From Hymenobacter duratus (GTDB lineage: Bacteria > Bacteroidota > Bacteroidia > Cytophagales > Hymenobacteraceae): a DNA stretch of 64,000 nucleotides. Position numbers and translations under genes: made by a program. The stretch lies in assembly GCF_014698995.1 (NCBI RefSeq), contig NZ_JACWZZ010000004.1, forward strand, positions 1 to 64,000. Reading direction: 5' to 3'. Position 1 is the stretch's first letter, and every line of letters begins with the position of its first letter. A model generated the notes under the pieces. That model saw only the letters and a program-made list of their open reading frames with translations. It was not told the DNA's origin and did no database searches. Of this stretch, positions 55,241 to 64,000 are shown in pieces.

Positions 55241-55681
55241 ATGCAGATCAGCAGCCGTTTTTCCGTTGCCGTACACGTGCTTTCCCTGCTGGCACTGCCG
55301 GAGCAGGATGGTGTGCTGCTGACTTCGGAGCGCATGGCGGGCAGCGTGAACACCAATCCGGTGGTGATTCGGCGGATTCTGGGGCAGCTCAAGAAGGCCG
55401 GGCTGGTGGAAGTGCGGCCGGCTTCGGGCGGTACGTTCCTGACGCGCCAGCCGGCCACTATCACGCTGCTGGAGGTGTACCGGGCCGTGGAAGTGGTGGA
55501 GGAAGGCCAGCTGTTCAGCGTCCACGACAAGCCCAACCCGGCCTGCCTGGTGGGCCGCCACATTCAGTCGGCGCTGGATGATACGCTGCAGCGCGCCCAA
55601 ACGGCCCTGGAGCAGGTGCTGGCCCACACCACCCTGCAGCAAGTCACCACCGAAATTGCCGCCAAAGCCCTTATTTCCTGA
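55241..55681 (+). CDS. Rrf2-family transcriptional regulator
   Basis: 146 aa from ATG 55241 (MQISSRFSVAVHVLSLLALP). Winged helix with the recognition region SVNTNPVVIRRILGQLKKAG and wing VEVRPASGGTFLTRQPA. The Fe-S-type three-cysteine set of IscR or NsrR is not present; only one cysteine is visible (NPACLVGRH), so it belongs to the YwnA-like branch. The same operator occurs before this gene and before the next, which suggests autoregulation plus control of the reductase. Confidence 0.9.
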   Translation: MQISSRFSVAVHVLSLLALPEQDGVLLTSERMAGSVNTNPVVIRRILGQLKKAGLVEVRPASGGTFLTRQPATITLLEVYRAVEVVEEGQLFSVHDKPNPACLVGRHIQSALDDTLQRAQTALEQVLAHTTLQQVTTEIAAKALIS

Positions 55682-55699
55682 CTTTTTTTTTGCGCTTGA

Positions 55700-55728
55700 T
55701 TGTAACCGTATTGGTTACAGTATGTTTC
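55700..55728 (+). promoter_or_regulatory. Second copy of the Rrf2 operator, with -7 box
   Basis: TTGTAAC-CGTATTG-GTTACAG (55700-55720) differs from the first copy at two positions. TATGTTTC (55721-55728) follows directly as a -7 box with one mismatch. Confidence 0.6.
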
Positions 55729-55751
55729 TCTTCCCTTTACCCTTTACTTCC

Positions 55752-56402
55752 ATGAAAATTGCCCTCATCGGTGCCACTGGCTTTGTTGGCTCCCGCATCC
55801 TGGCCGAAGCCCTGCAGCGCGGCCACCACGTAACCGCCCTCGTGCGCGACCCCGCCAAGCTCACCCAAACCTCCGACCACCTGACCGTAGTAACCGGCGA
55901 CGTAACCCGCGTCGACGAAACCGCCCGTCAGCTGGCCGGCCACGACGTGGTCATCAACGCCTTCAGCGCGGGCTGGACCAACCCCAACCTCTACCACGAC
56001 TTTCTGGAAGGCGCCCGCGCCATCGAAGCCGCCACCGTACAGTCGGGCGTGGCGCGGCTGGTGGCCATTGGTGGGGCCGGCAGCCTCTACATAAACGGCC
56101 AGCAGCTGGTTGACAGCCCGGACTTCCCCGCCGACATCAAGCCCGGCGCTCAGGCCGCCCGCGACTACCACAACGAGCTGAAATCGAACGATACACTCGA
56201 CTGGACGTTCTTGAGCCCCGCCATCGAAATGCACCCCGGCATCGACACCGGCCGCACCGGCCACTACCGCCTCGGCACCGAAAGTCCGGTCTTCAACGCC
56301 GAAGGCCGCAGCATCCTCTCGGGCGAAGACCTGGCCGTAGTAGTCCTCGATGAAGTAGAGCAGCCCAAGCACAGCCGCCAGCGGTTCACGGCGGCGTATT
56401 AG
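55752..56402 (+). CDS. NAD(P)H-binding reductase (YwnB-like atypical SDR)
   Basis: 216 aa from ATG 55752 (MKIALIGATGFVGSRILAEA, GxxGxxG). LVAIGGAGSLYINGQQLVDS and the SPAIEMHPGIDTGRTGHYRL end are characteristic of the NAD(P)H-binding family often found next to Rrf2 or MarR regulators. It has its own copy of the operator, 70 bp after the regulator gene. Substrate unknown; a role in quinone or electrophile stress is plausible by analogy. Confidence 0.88.
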   Translation: MKIALIGATGFVGSRILAEALQRGHHVTALVRDPAKLTQTSDHLTVVTGDVTRVDETARQLAGHDVVINAFSAGWTNPNLYHDFLEGARAIEAATVQSGVARLVAIGGAGSLYINGQQLVDSPDFPADIKPGAQAARDYHNELKSNDTLDWTFLSPAIEMHPGIDTGRTGHYRLGTESPVFNAEGRSILSGEDLAVVVLDEVEQPKHSRQRFTAAY

Positions 56403-56421
56403 GGTTGGTACAGCTAACACG

Positions 56422-56585
56422 AACGTCATGCTGAGCTTGTCGAAGCATCTCTACCGCTTCGTTGCACGGTTCATTAGCCCAGGGTTTAAACCCTGGGCTA
56501 TGGAGCGGTAATCAGGATAATCAGGTTGATTAGCCAGCGGTAGAGATGCTTCGACTGCGGCTGCGCCTTCGCTCAGCATGACGTT
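56422..56585. repeat. REP-like element, copy A
   Basis: Left arm AACGTCATGCTGAGC plus TTGTCGAAGCATCTCTACCG (56422-56458) is mirrored by the right arm AGCGGTAGAGATGCTTCGA (56536-56554) and GCTCAGCATGACGTT (56571-56585). Nested inside is the perfect 26-bp palindrome at 56475-56500 (TAGCCCAGGGTTT and complement). It sits between two convergent genes. Confidence 0.75.
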
Positions 56586-56593
56586 CTTATAAA

Positions 56594-56634
56594 GCGAAAA
56601 AGGCCCGCCGGAGAATCCGGCGGGCCTTTTTCGC
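56594..56634 (-). terminator. Terminator of leuS
   Basis: A 19-bp perfect stem (56594-56612 with 56616-56634, loop GAA) with A5/T5 tracts, 33 bp after the leuS stop. Confidence 0.85.
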
Positions 56635-56667
56635 TAATAGCCAATAGCCATCAGCTAACAGCCAAAC

Positions 56668-59445
<2,778 letters not shown>

Positions 59446-59466
59446 GGGCAGTCGGGTATGCAATGA

Positions 59467-59761
59467 ATCGGAACGGGCGAAATTACGCGGAATTGCCGGG
59501 AAAACGCCGCCTTCTTCAGGTTACGCCGGATTAGGCCCGGCAGCATGATGTAGAGACGCAATCCTTTGCATCTAGTCGTTAGCTCCGCTGACCTTCGGTT
59601 GCTGCCGTTGTTCAGGCGAACGGCGCGGTGCGTGGCGTTCAACGACGAGACGCGTATTCGCGTCTCTATATCGTTTCCAAGAATTTCCTTCTGACGGCCG
59701 GTCAACGCCCGCGCCACGTCACCGTAAGCACTCCGAGCCTCCGTTCTAACCCCGCCCGCCT
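59467..59761. other. leuS/DUF389 divergent region with palindrome
   Basis: No gene seen. GAGACGCG-TATT-CGCGTCTC (59647-59666) is a perfect 8-bp hairpin, and GTAGAGACGCAA near 59550 is a related half. They resemble another intergenic repeat type. No clear TAnnTTTG box was found for either neighbour. Confidence 0.4.
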
Positions 59762-61207
59762 ATGCCCCTGATAGAATACCCAACGTTGCTGCTGCGCTTT
59801 CTGCGCCAGCGCTTTGATTTGCACGACGATACCGCCGACCCGGCCGTGATTGAGGACAGCGTGGAGTCGGGCGTCTCGTTTCGGGGGACCAATCTGTGGG
59901 TGCTCATCTTCGCCATTCTTATTGCTTCGGTGGGGCTCAACGTCAATTCTACGGCCGTTATCATCGGGGCCATGTTGATTTCGCCGTTGATGGGGCCGCT
60001 GGTGAGCATGGGCTACAGCGCCGCCACCAACAACCCCGATCTGCTGCGGCGGGCCGTGAAAAACCTGGGGCTGGCAGTGGTTATCAGCCTGCTTACCTCC
60101 ACGGTGTACTTCATGCTGACGCCGCTGAGCGGGGCGCAGTCGGAGCTGCTGGCCCGCACCGAGCCCACCATCTGGGACGTGCTGATTGCTCTGTTCGGGG
60201 GGCTGGCCGGGGCCGTAGGCCTCACGCGCCGTGAGAAAAGCAACGTCATTCCCGGCGTGGCCATTGCCACCGCCCTCATGCCGCCGCTGTGTACGGCCGG
60301 CTACGGGCTGGCCTCGGGCCACTGGGACTACGCTTTAGGCGCGTTTTATCTGTTTTCCATCAACTGCGTGTTCATCACGCTGGCGGCTTTTCTGGTGATT
60401 CGGTTTCTGGGGCTGCCGGCCCACCGGTTTCAGGATGAGGCCCAGGCCCGGCGCGTGCGCCGTCTGATGCTGGCGGCGGCCGTGGTGGTGGCCGGCCCCA
60501 GCGTGTGGCTGGGCTACCGTATCGTAGAGCGCTCGGTGTACGCCCACGCCGCCGAGGATTTCGTGACCAAGGAGCTGGATTTCGCCGGTACCTACGTGGT
60601 AACGCGGCAGATTGACCCCCGGCAGCGCACCATCAACGTGCTGCTGGTGGGCCGACCCGTGGACACCACGCGGCTGGGCGCGGCCCGCCGCCAACTGGCC
60701 CGCTACCGCCTCGGGGGCACCGCCCTGGTGGTGCGCCAGGGCCTGCAAGCGTATGATTCGCTGGATGCCCAGAGTTTGCGCCAGAGCCTGCTGGAAGACG
60801 TGCGCGCCCGCCAGAGCAAGGCCCAGAGCCGCTACGAAGTGGAACTGAACCGCATGCAGCAGCTGGTGGTGGCCGCCCGCACCGCGTTGCCCGCCCCCGA
60901 TGCCCTGTTGCGCGAGGCGCAGGTGGAGCACCCCGCCGTGCGCCGCCTGTCCCTCACGGCGCTGCCCCGCCCCGCCATTCCCCGCGACTCGCTCCCGGCC
61001 GATACCGTGCTGGTCGTCAGCATCGAGGCCCGCGACTCGGTGCCGGCGGCGGCGCGGCAGCGGCTGGCCCAGTGGCTGCGCGCCCGCACCAACCGCTCGC
61101 AGGTGCAGTTGCTGGTAGTTCCCGTGCGCCCGGCCGCTCCTAAAGCGGTGTTGCCCGCCGTGCGCGTGCAACCTTCGGCCCGCAAGGATGTGAAGCGCAG
61201 CCGGTAG
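59762..61207 (+). CDS. DUF389 family membrane protein
   Basis: 481 aa from ATG 59762. The DUF389 core is visible: LWVLIFAILIASVGLNVNST, AVIIGAMLISPLMGPLVSMG, and SNVIPGVAIATALMPPLCTA with the conserved A-x-x-P-P-L-x-x-x-G. Six to seven helices occupy residues 45-260. The remaining 220 residues are a soluble charged domain with coiled-coil character (about 335-375), specific to Bacteroidota members. Transport role is presumed but the substrate is unknown. Confidence 0.88.
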   Translation: MPLIEYPTLLLRFLRQRFDLHDDTADPAVIEDSVESGVSFRGTNLWVLIFAILIASVGLNVNSTAVIIGAMLISPLMGPLVSMGYSAATNNPDLLRRAVKNLGLAVVISLLTSTVYFMLTPLSGAQSELLARTEPTIWDVLIALFGGLAGAVGLTRREKSNVIPGVAIATALMPPLCTAGYGLASGHWDYALGAFYLFSINCVFITLAAFLVIRFLGLPAHRFQDEAQARRVRRLMLAAAVVVAGPSVWLGYRIVERSVYAHAAEDFVTKELDFAGTYVVTRQIDPRQRTINVLLVGRPVDTTRLGAARRQLARYRLGGTALVVRQGLQAYDSLDAQSLRQSLLEDVRARQSKAQSRYEVELNRMQQLVVAARTALPAPDALLREAQVEHPAVRRLSLTALPRPAIPRDSLPADTVLVVSIEARDSVPAAARQRLAQWLRARTNRSQVQLLVVPVRPAAPKAVLPAVRVQPSARKDVKRSR

Positions 61208-61216
61208 GAGGGCAGT

Positions 61217-61362
61217 CCGTCATGCTTGTCTAGTGTCCGTTTGTTGAAGCATCTCTACCGCTTCGTAGCCCAGGGTTTAAACCCTGGGCTACGAAGCGGT
61301 TATCGTCTGATTAGCCAGCGGTAGAAATGCTTCGACAAGCGGATGCTAAATGAGCATGATGG
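61217..61362. repeat. REP-like element, copy B, with a 44-bp perfect palindrome
   Basis: Degenerate outer arms (CCGTCATGCTTGTC near 61217 and GCGGTAGAAATGCTTCGACA near 61318) surround a core that is perfectly palindromic over 61257-61300. The centre is the same GGGTTTAAACCC as in copies A and C. Located between convergent DUF389 and CrtA-like genes. Confidence 0.75.
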
Positions 61363-61377
61363 GCTTTAGCACACTAA

Positions 61378-62061
61378 CTACAGTGCCCGGCCGTCCCAGG
61401 TGCCTTCTGTGCGCAGCACCCGGAAGCGGGTAAACATTTCCTCGCCGTACCAGTCCTCCTGGCGGGTGAGGCGGATAACTTCCTTGTGCTTGGGGCTACG
61501 GTACGCGTAGTCTTGCATAGCCTGCTGCGACTCCCAGAGGCTCACGGTGGCCTGGCGCACCACCGGCAACTCACCCAGCCCGATGGCGGCGCGCACGCCC
61601 GGCGCATCGGCCACGGTGGCACTTACCGGGGCCACATAGCGCCAGAACCGGGGCGTTTTCTGCCAGCGGATGGAGGCCCGCGTAAGCACCATCATCGGCC
61701 CATCGGCCGCGCTAGTTTCAGTTGCATAATCGAACGGGTTCACCCCATCCCAGAGGCCATGGGACTTGAGGGGGGCCAGCCACGCCGTCCAGATTTCCGA
61801 AGTGCGCTGCCGGTACTGTTGCCACAGCGGGTGCGTTTCGAAGAACTCCTGAGCCGCTTCCTCATCTTCCCACACTGCCATAAACCCGTAACGGTGCAGG
61901 TTGGGCAGCGCCCCGAAGCCGCCCGCGCCGCTGCCCAGCAGCTTCTGAAACCGCAGGCCCGGCACGCGCTGCAAGGGCCGCTGGGCGGTGCCCATCTGCG
62001 CAAATCCCCAGCGCCGCTGGTTGGGCAGGAGGGTGAGGATGGAAAGGGTGGTGAGTGGCAA
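61378..62061 (-). CDS. Spheroidene monooxygenase (CrtA)-like protein
   Basis: 227 aa. WGFAQMGTAQRPLQRVPGLR, then FQKLLGSGAGGFGALPNLHR and YGFMAVWEDEEAAQEFF match the CrtA family, which oxidises acyclic carotenoids in phototrophs. The domain is a double ferredoxin-like (ABM) fold. No other crt gene is near, so the substrate may differ. No ATG precedes the conserved region; TTG 62061 is the best start. Confidence 0.8.
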   Translation of the reverse strand: MPLTTLSILTLLPNQRRWGFAQMGTAQRPLQRVPGLRFQKLLGSGAGGFGALPNLHRYGFMAVWEDEEAAQEFFETHPLWQQYRQRTSEIWTAWLAPLKSHGLWDGVNPFDYATETSAADGPMMVLTRASIRWQKTPRFWRYVAPVSATVADAPGVRAAIGLGELPVVRQATVSLWESQQAMQDYAYRSPKHKEVIRLTRQEDWYGEEMFTRFRVLRTEGTWDGRAL

Positions 62062-62111
62062 GGGGCAGCGCTGGAAAGAGTAGGAGTTGGTAAGGAAGAA
62101 ACGGCTATTCA

Positions 62112-62319
62112 GAACGTCATGCTGAGCGGAGTCGGAGGCGTAGTCGAAGCATCTTTACCGCTTGCCTGAACGTCATGCCAAGCCTGCGGGAAATCTTTCT
62201 GGCTGATGCCTGGAATGCTAACCGCTCCGTAGCCCAGGGTTTAAACCCTGGGCTAGTGAATCGTTCAGACGGTGTAATAGAAATGCTTCGGCAAGCGGAC
62301 GATAGATCAAGCATGACGG
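62112..62319. repeat. REP-like element, copy C
   Basis: Left arm AACGTCATGCTGAGC (62113-62127) continues to TCGAAGCATCTTTACCGCTT. A second AACGTCATGCCAAGCCTG follows at 62169, then the 26-bp palindrome at 62230-62255 and a right arm AGAAATGCTTCGGCAAGCGG ... AAGCATGACGG. Unlike A and B it lies between two genes on the same strand. Together with the next terminator it fills the 62062-62414 gap. Confidence 0.7.
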
Positions 62320-62363
62320 ACTGAATAGTAGCACTAGCACGATGACAACAACCCCAAAACAAC

Positions 62364-62394
62364 AAAAAAGGCCCGGAATTGCTTCCGGGCCTTT
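62364..62394 (-). terminator. Terminator of the PNPOx-fold gene
   Basis: AAAGGCCCGGAA / TTCCGGGCCTTT (62367-62378 with 62383-62394, loop TTGC) followed on the minus strand by a T6 run. Confidence 0.85.
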
Positions 62395-62414
62395 CGCGTA
62401 TCAGCAAATGAAAC

Positions 62415-62927
62415 CTACTTCACTTCTACTTTGGCGTGCTCGTTTACGTCGTCGGAGGTGCTCCGCTCGCCGGTGGCCAGGGCTTTCACGTAGGCTACGG
62501 CTTGCGTGAGGAGGCTGCTGGGCGTGTCCCAGTATTCGCCTTTCTCGATTTCCACTTTCAGGATGTAGATGCTCTCGTCGTCCTTGCCCTTGGGGAACCA
62601 GGCGCGCATCGGCTCGCTCCAGAGCTTATCGATTTCGGCTTGGTCGCGGTAGGCGTTGGCGCGGCCCGATACCGATAAGTACACGTTGTCTTCGGGCTTG
62701 CCGTAGCTCAGGTTTACGTGGCTGTCTTTTTTTACCTCGTACACCTTGGCCGAGTCCTTGTCGGTCAGGAACACCAAGGCGCTGCTGCCGTCGGGCTTCT
62801 GGGTGAACATGGGGCGGCTGCGCAGGCTGCCGTCCTCGTCCTGAGTGGTGAGCATGGCAATGCGCACGTCCTTGATTTTTTCGAGCAGAGTGGAGAGGTC
62901 GTTGGTGACGTTGGTCTGGGTTGACAT
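62415..62927 (-). CDS. Pyridoxamine 5'-phosphate oxidase-fold protein (general stress protein 26-like)
   Basis: 170 aa from ATG 62927. Split-barrel flavin-binding fold: IKDVRIAMLTTQDEDGSLRS, then RPMFTQKPDGSSALVFLTDK and HVNLSYGKPEDNVYLSVSG. The end WFPKGKDDESIYILKVEIEK, then GEYWDTPSS is typical of the general-stress-protein-26 group, not of PdxH. Probable FMN or F420-type cofactor binding; induced by stress in relatives. Divergent from acpH. Confidence 0.9.
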   Translation of the reverse strand: MSTQTNVTNDLSTLLEKIKDVRIAMLTTQDEDGSLRSRPMFTQKPDGSSALVFLTDKDSAKVYEVKKDSHVNLSYGKPEDNVYLSVSGRANAYRDQAEIDKLWSEPMRAWFPKGKDDESIYILKVEIEKGEYWDTPSSLLTQAVAYVKALATGERSTSDDVNEHAKVEVK

Positions 62928-63017
62928 GGGAGGCGGTGTTGGGATAGAAAAATCAGCGGAAAGGCGGCCGATTACCGGGCCGGCCTGTTGGCTAGTACGG
63001 CCGGGCGCGGGCCGGGG

Positions 63018-63049
63018 TTGAGCCCGGCCGGCCCGATGCCCCAATTTTG
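63018..63049 (+). promoter_or_regulatory. Promoter of acpH
   Basis: TTG (63018-63020) and CAATTTTG (63042-63049, one mismatch) have -33/-7 spacing; ATG 63067 follows after about 13 nt of leader. Confidence 0.45.
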
Positions 63050-63066
63050 CCGACCTTCCGCACCTT

Positions 63067-63690
63067 ATGAATTTCCTCGCCCACCTGCTGCTTTCCGGCT
63101 CGCCCGCCGCTACTCCCGACTACGAGGACCTTGTTATCGGCAACTTCGCCGCCGAGGCCGTGCGGGGCCGCGCCGCCCTGGAAGCCTACCCCGCCACCGT
63201 GCAGTGCGGCATCCGCCTGCACCGCTTCATTGATTCGTTCACCGATCAGCACCCGGTAGTGCGCCGCACCACCGCCCGCCTGCGGGAGGCCGGCCTGGGC
63301 AAGTGGGCCGGCGTGGTGTCGGATGTGGGCTTCGACCACCTGCTGGCCCGCGACTTCGCCGAGTTTCACCCCGAGGAGCCGCTGCCGCAATTCGCCCAGC
63401 GCCAGTACCAGCTGCTGCACCAGCGCCGCCACGAGCTGCCGGAGCGCCTCCAGGAAATGCTGCACTACATGCGCCAGCACGACTGGCTGACCGGCTACGC
63501 CCACCCCGAGGGCCTGCACCGCGCCCTATTGGGCCTGAGCCGCCGCGTACCCGCCGCCGCCGTGCTGGCCACCGGAGCCGCCGCGTTTCTGGCGGAGCTG
63601 CCGGCCTATGAGGCCGATTTCGCGGAGTTCTGGCCGGAGCTGCGGGCGGGGGTGGCTAAACTGGTGACAACAGCCGCCCCAATATTTTAA
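63067..63690 (+). CDS. acpH: Acyl carrier protein phosphodiesterase
   Basis: 207 aa from ATG 63067. Removes the phosphopantetheine arm from holo-ACP. Family blocks: MNFLAHLLLSGSPAATPDYE, VIGNFAAEAVRGRAALEAYP, and VQCGIRLHRFIDSFTDQHPV with the H-R-x-I-D-x-F-T-D-x-H metal-type motif; later WAGVVSDVGFDHLLARDF. Length matches Bacteroidota AcpH/DUF479 proteins. Monocistronic by appearance. Confidence 0.92.
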   Translation: MNFLAHLLLSGSPAATPDYEDLVIGNFAAEAVRGRAALEAYPATVQCGIRLHRFIDSFTDQHPVVRRTTARLREAGLGKWAGVVSDVGFDHLLARDFAEFHPEEPLPQFAQRQYQLLHQRRHELPERLQEMLHYMRQHDWLTGYAHPEGLHRALLGLSRRVPAAAVLATGAAAFLAELPAYEADFAEFWPELRAGVAKLVTTAAPIF

Positions 63691-63732
63691 CCGTATTCTT
63701 GAATCGATTTTTCATCGTAGAGAGTACTATAT

Positions 63733-64000
63733 ATGGGTGCTAAACATACTTGCTTCGCTTGTCGCCAAGCTTTCAATGCTCCCCATGGAGCAACAGGCCC
63801 ATCAAAATGCCCGAGCTGCGGAGGTACAATAGTATTGATGCCACATCGATTTCGACCCCCTAAAAAGCGCGAAATAGCTAGATGGGAGGTCGCCAGATTC
63901 CTCGTAAGCAAAGATTTTTATTATCAGCATGTATACGATGCCCCTTGGGGAGGGCATCTTGTGAAGTATCCAGTTACCATGTCAGAAGCGCAAGAGTTTG
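63733..64000 (+). CDS. Zinc-ribbon hypothetical protein, C-terminally truncated by the window
   Basis: ATG 63733 opens MGAKHTCFACRQAFNAPHGA, continues with GPSKCPSCGGTIVLMPHRFR and then PPKKREIARWEVARFLVSKD. Two CxxC pairs (C7/C10 and C25/C28) make a small zinc ribbon; the P-H-R-F-R-P-P-K block recurs in unnamed Bacteroidota proteins as I remember them. The frame is open to the end of the window (89 codons). AT-richer than acpH. Function unknown. Confidence 0.65.
   Translation, partial: MGAKHTCFACRQAFNAPHGATGPSKCPSCGGTIVLMPHRFRPPKKREIARWEVARFLVSKDFYYQHVYDAPWGGHLVKYPVTMSEAQEF

Overview
The window reads as chromosomal DNA of a GC-rich member of the Bacteroidota, most likely Hymenobacter or a close relative in the Cytophagales. 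This is an inference from several things: many start regions carry the Bacteroidota -7 box TAnnTTTG instead of a sigma70 -10 box; ispG is the long three-domain form; a SMUG2-type (DUF4918) glycosylase, a type III glutamine synthetase, Bacteroidota-type LptE and MtaB, and a putative porin are present; and the intergenic repeats are of a kind I associate with Hymenobacter. No rRNA, tRNA, CRISPR array, transposase or phage structural gene was found.

Layout. 1-2 kb: truncated start of pckA and a divergent POT peptide transporter. 2.3-7.2 kb (minus): groES-groEL, then a TPR protein-secG pair, then a sigma54-type AAA+ activator overlapping lptE. 8.5-14.9 kb: a small DUF3592-like protein, miaB, a HAD phosphatase, a CAT-family acetyltransferase, a pabB-like gene and a TPR membrane protein. 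15-17.6 kb (minus): SMUG2, nif3 and the zinc-ribbon coiled-coil gene. 17.8-22 kb (plus): lpxK coupled to a putative porin, miaE and a small secreted protein. 22-26.9 kb: a GH2 glycosidase, a secreted protein usually mislabelled asparagine synthetase B, and a MacB/FtsX-type permease ended by a 52-bp perfect palindrome. 27-28.4 kb: a gene-poor stretch and an XRE-type regulator. 28.5-32.2 kb (minus): mtaB, a small CxxC protein and an LTA-synthase-like sulfatase. 32.5-35.8 kb: glnA (type III) and an outer-membrane beta-barrel protein. 35.9-37.4 kb: a small gene graveyard with two decayed exported-protein genes. 37.4-40 kb: small proteins of unknown function. 40-46.5 kb: a quinone oxidoreductase, an NAD(P)-binding protein, a redoxin/TlpA pair, a lactonase and ispG. 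46.5-52.9 kb: a HelD-like helicase, fadD and small genes. 53-55 kb: a Bor-like lipoprotein translationally coupled to a VAO-type FAD oxidoreductase. 55.2-56.4 kb: an Rrf2 regulator and an NAD(P)-binding reductase sharing one operator. 56.6-64 kb: leuS, a DUF389 transporter, a CrtA-like monooxygenase, a PNPOx-fold stress protein, acpH and a truncated zinc-ribbon gene.

Most genes are housekeeping and form short operons: envelope biogenesis (lptE, lpxK, porins, secG, LTA-synthase-like), A37 tRNA modification (miaB, miaE, mtaB), isoprenoid and fatty-acid metabolism (ispG, fadD, acpH) and protein folding (groES-groEL). The least ordinary signals are the paired Rrf2 operators, the REP-like repeat family with a nested AGCCCAGGGTTTAAACCCTG-type palindrome, genes whose start codon sits 4-6 nt after the -7 box (probably leaderless), two frameshifted exported-protein genes that look recently inactivated, and a 57-codon membrane protein gene at 52370-52543. 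I see no convincing large undescribed defence or secretion system.
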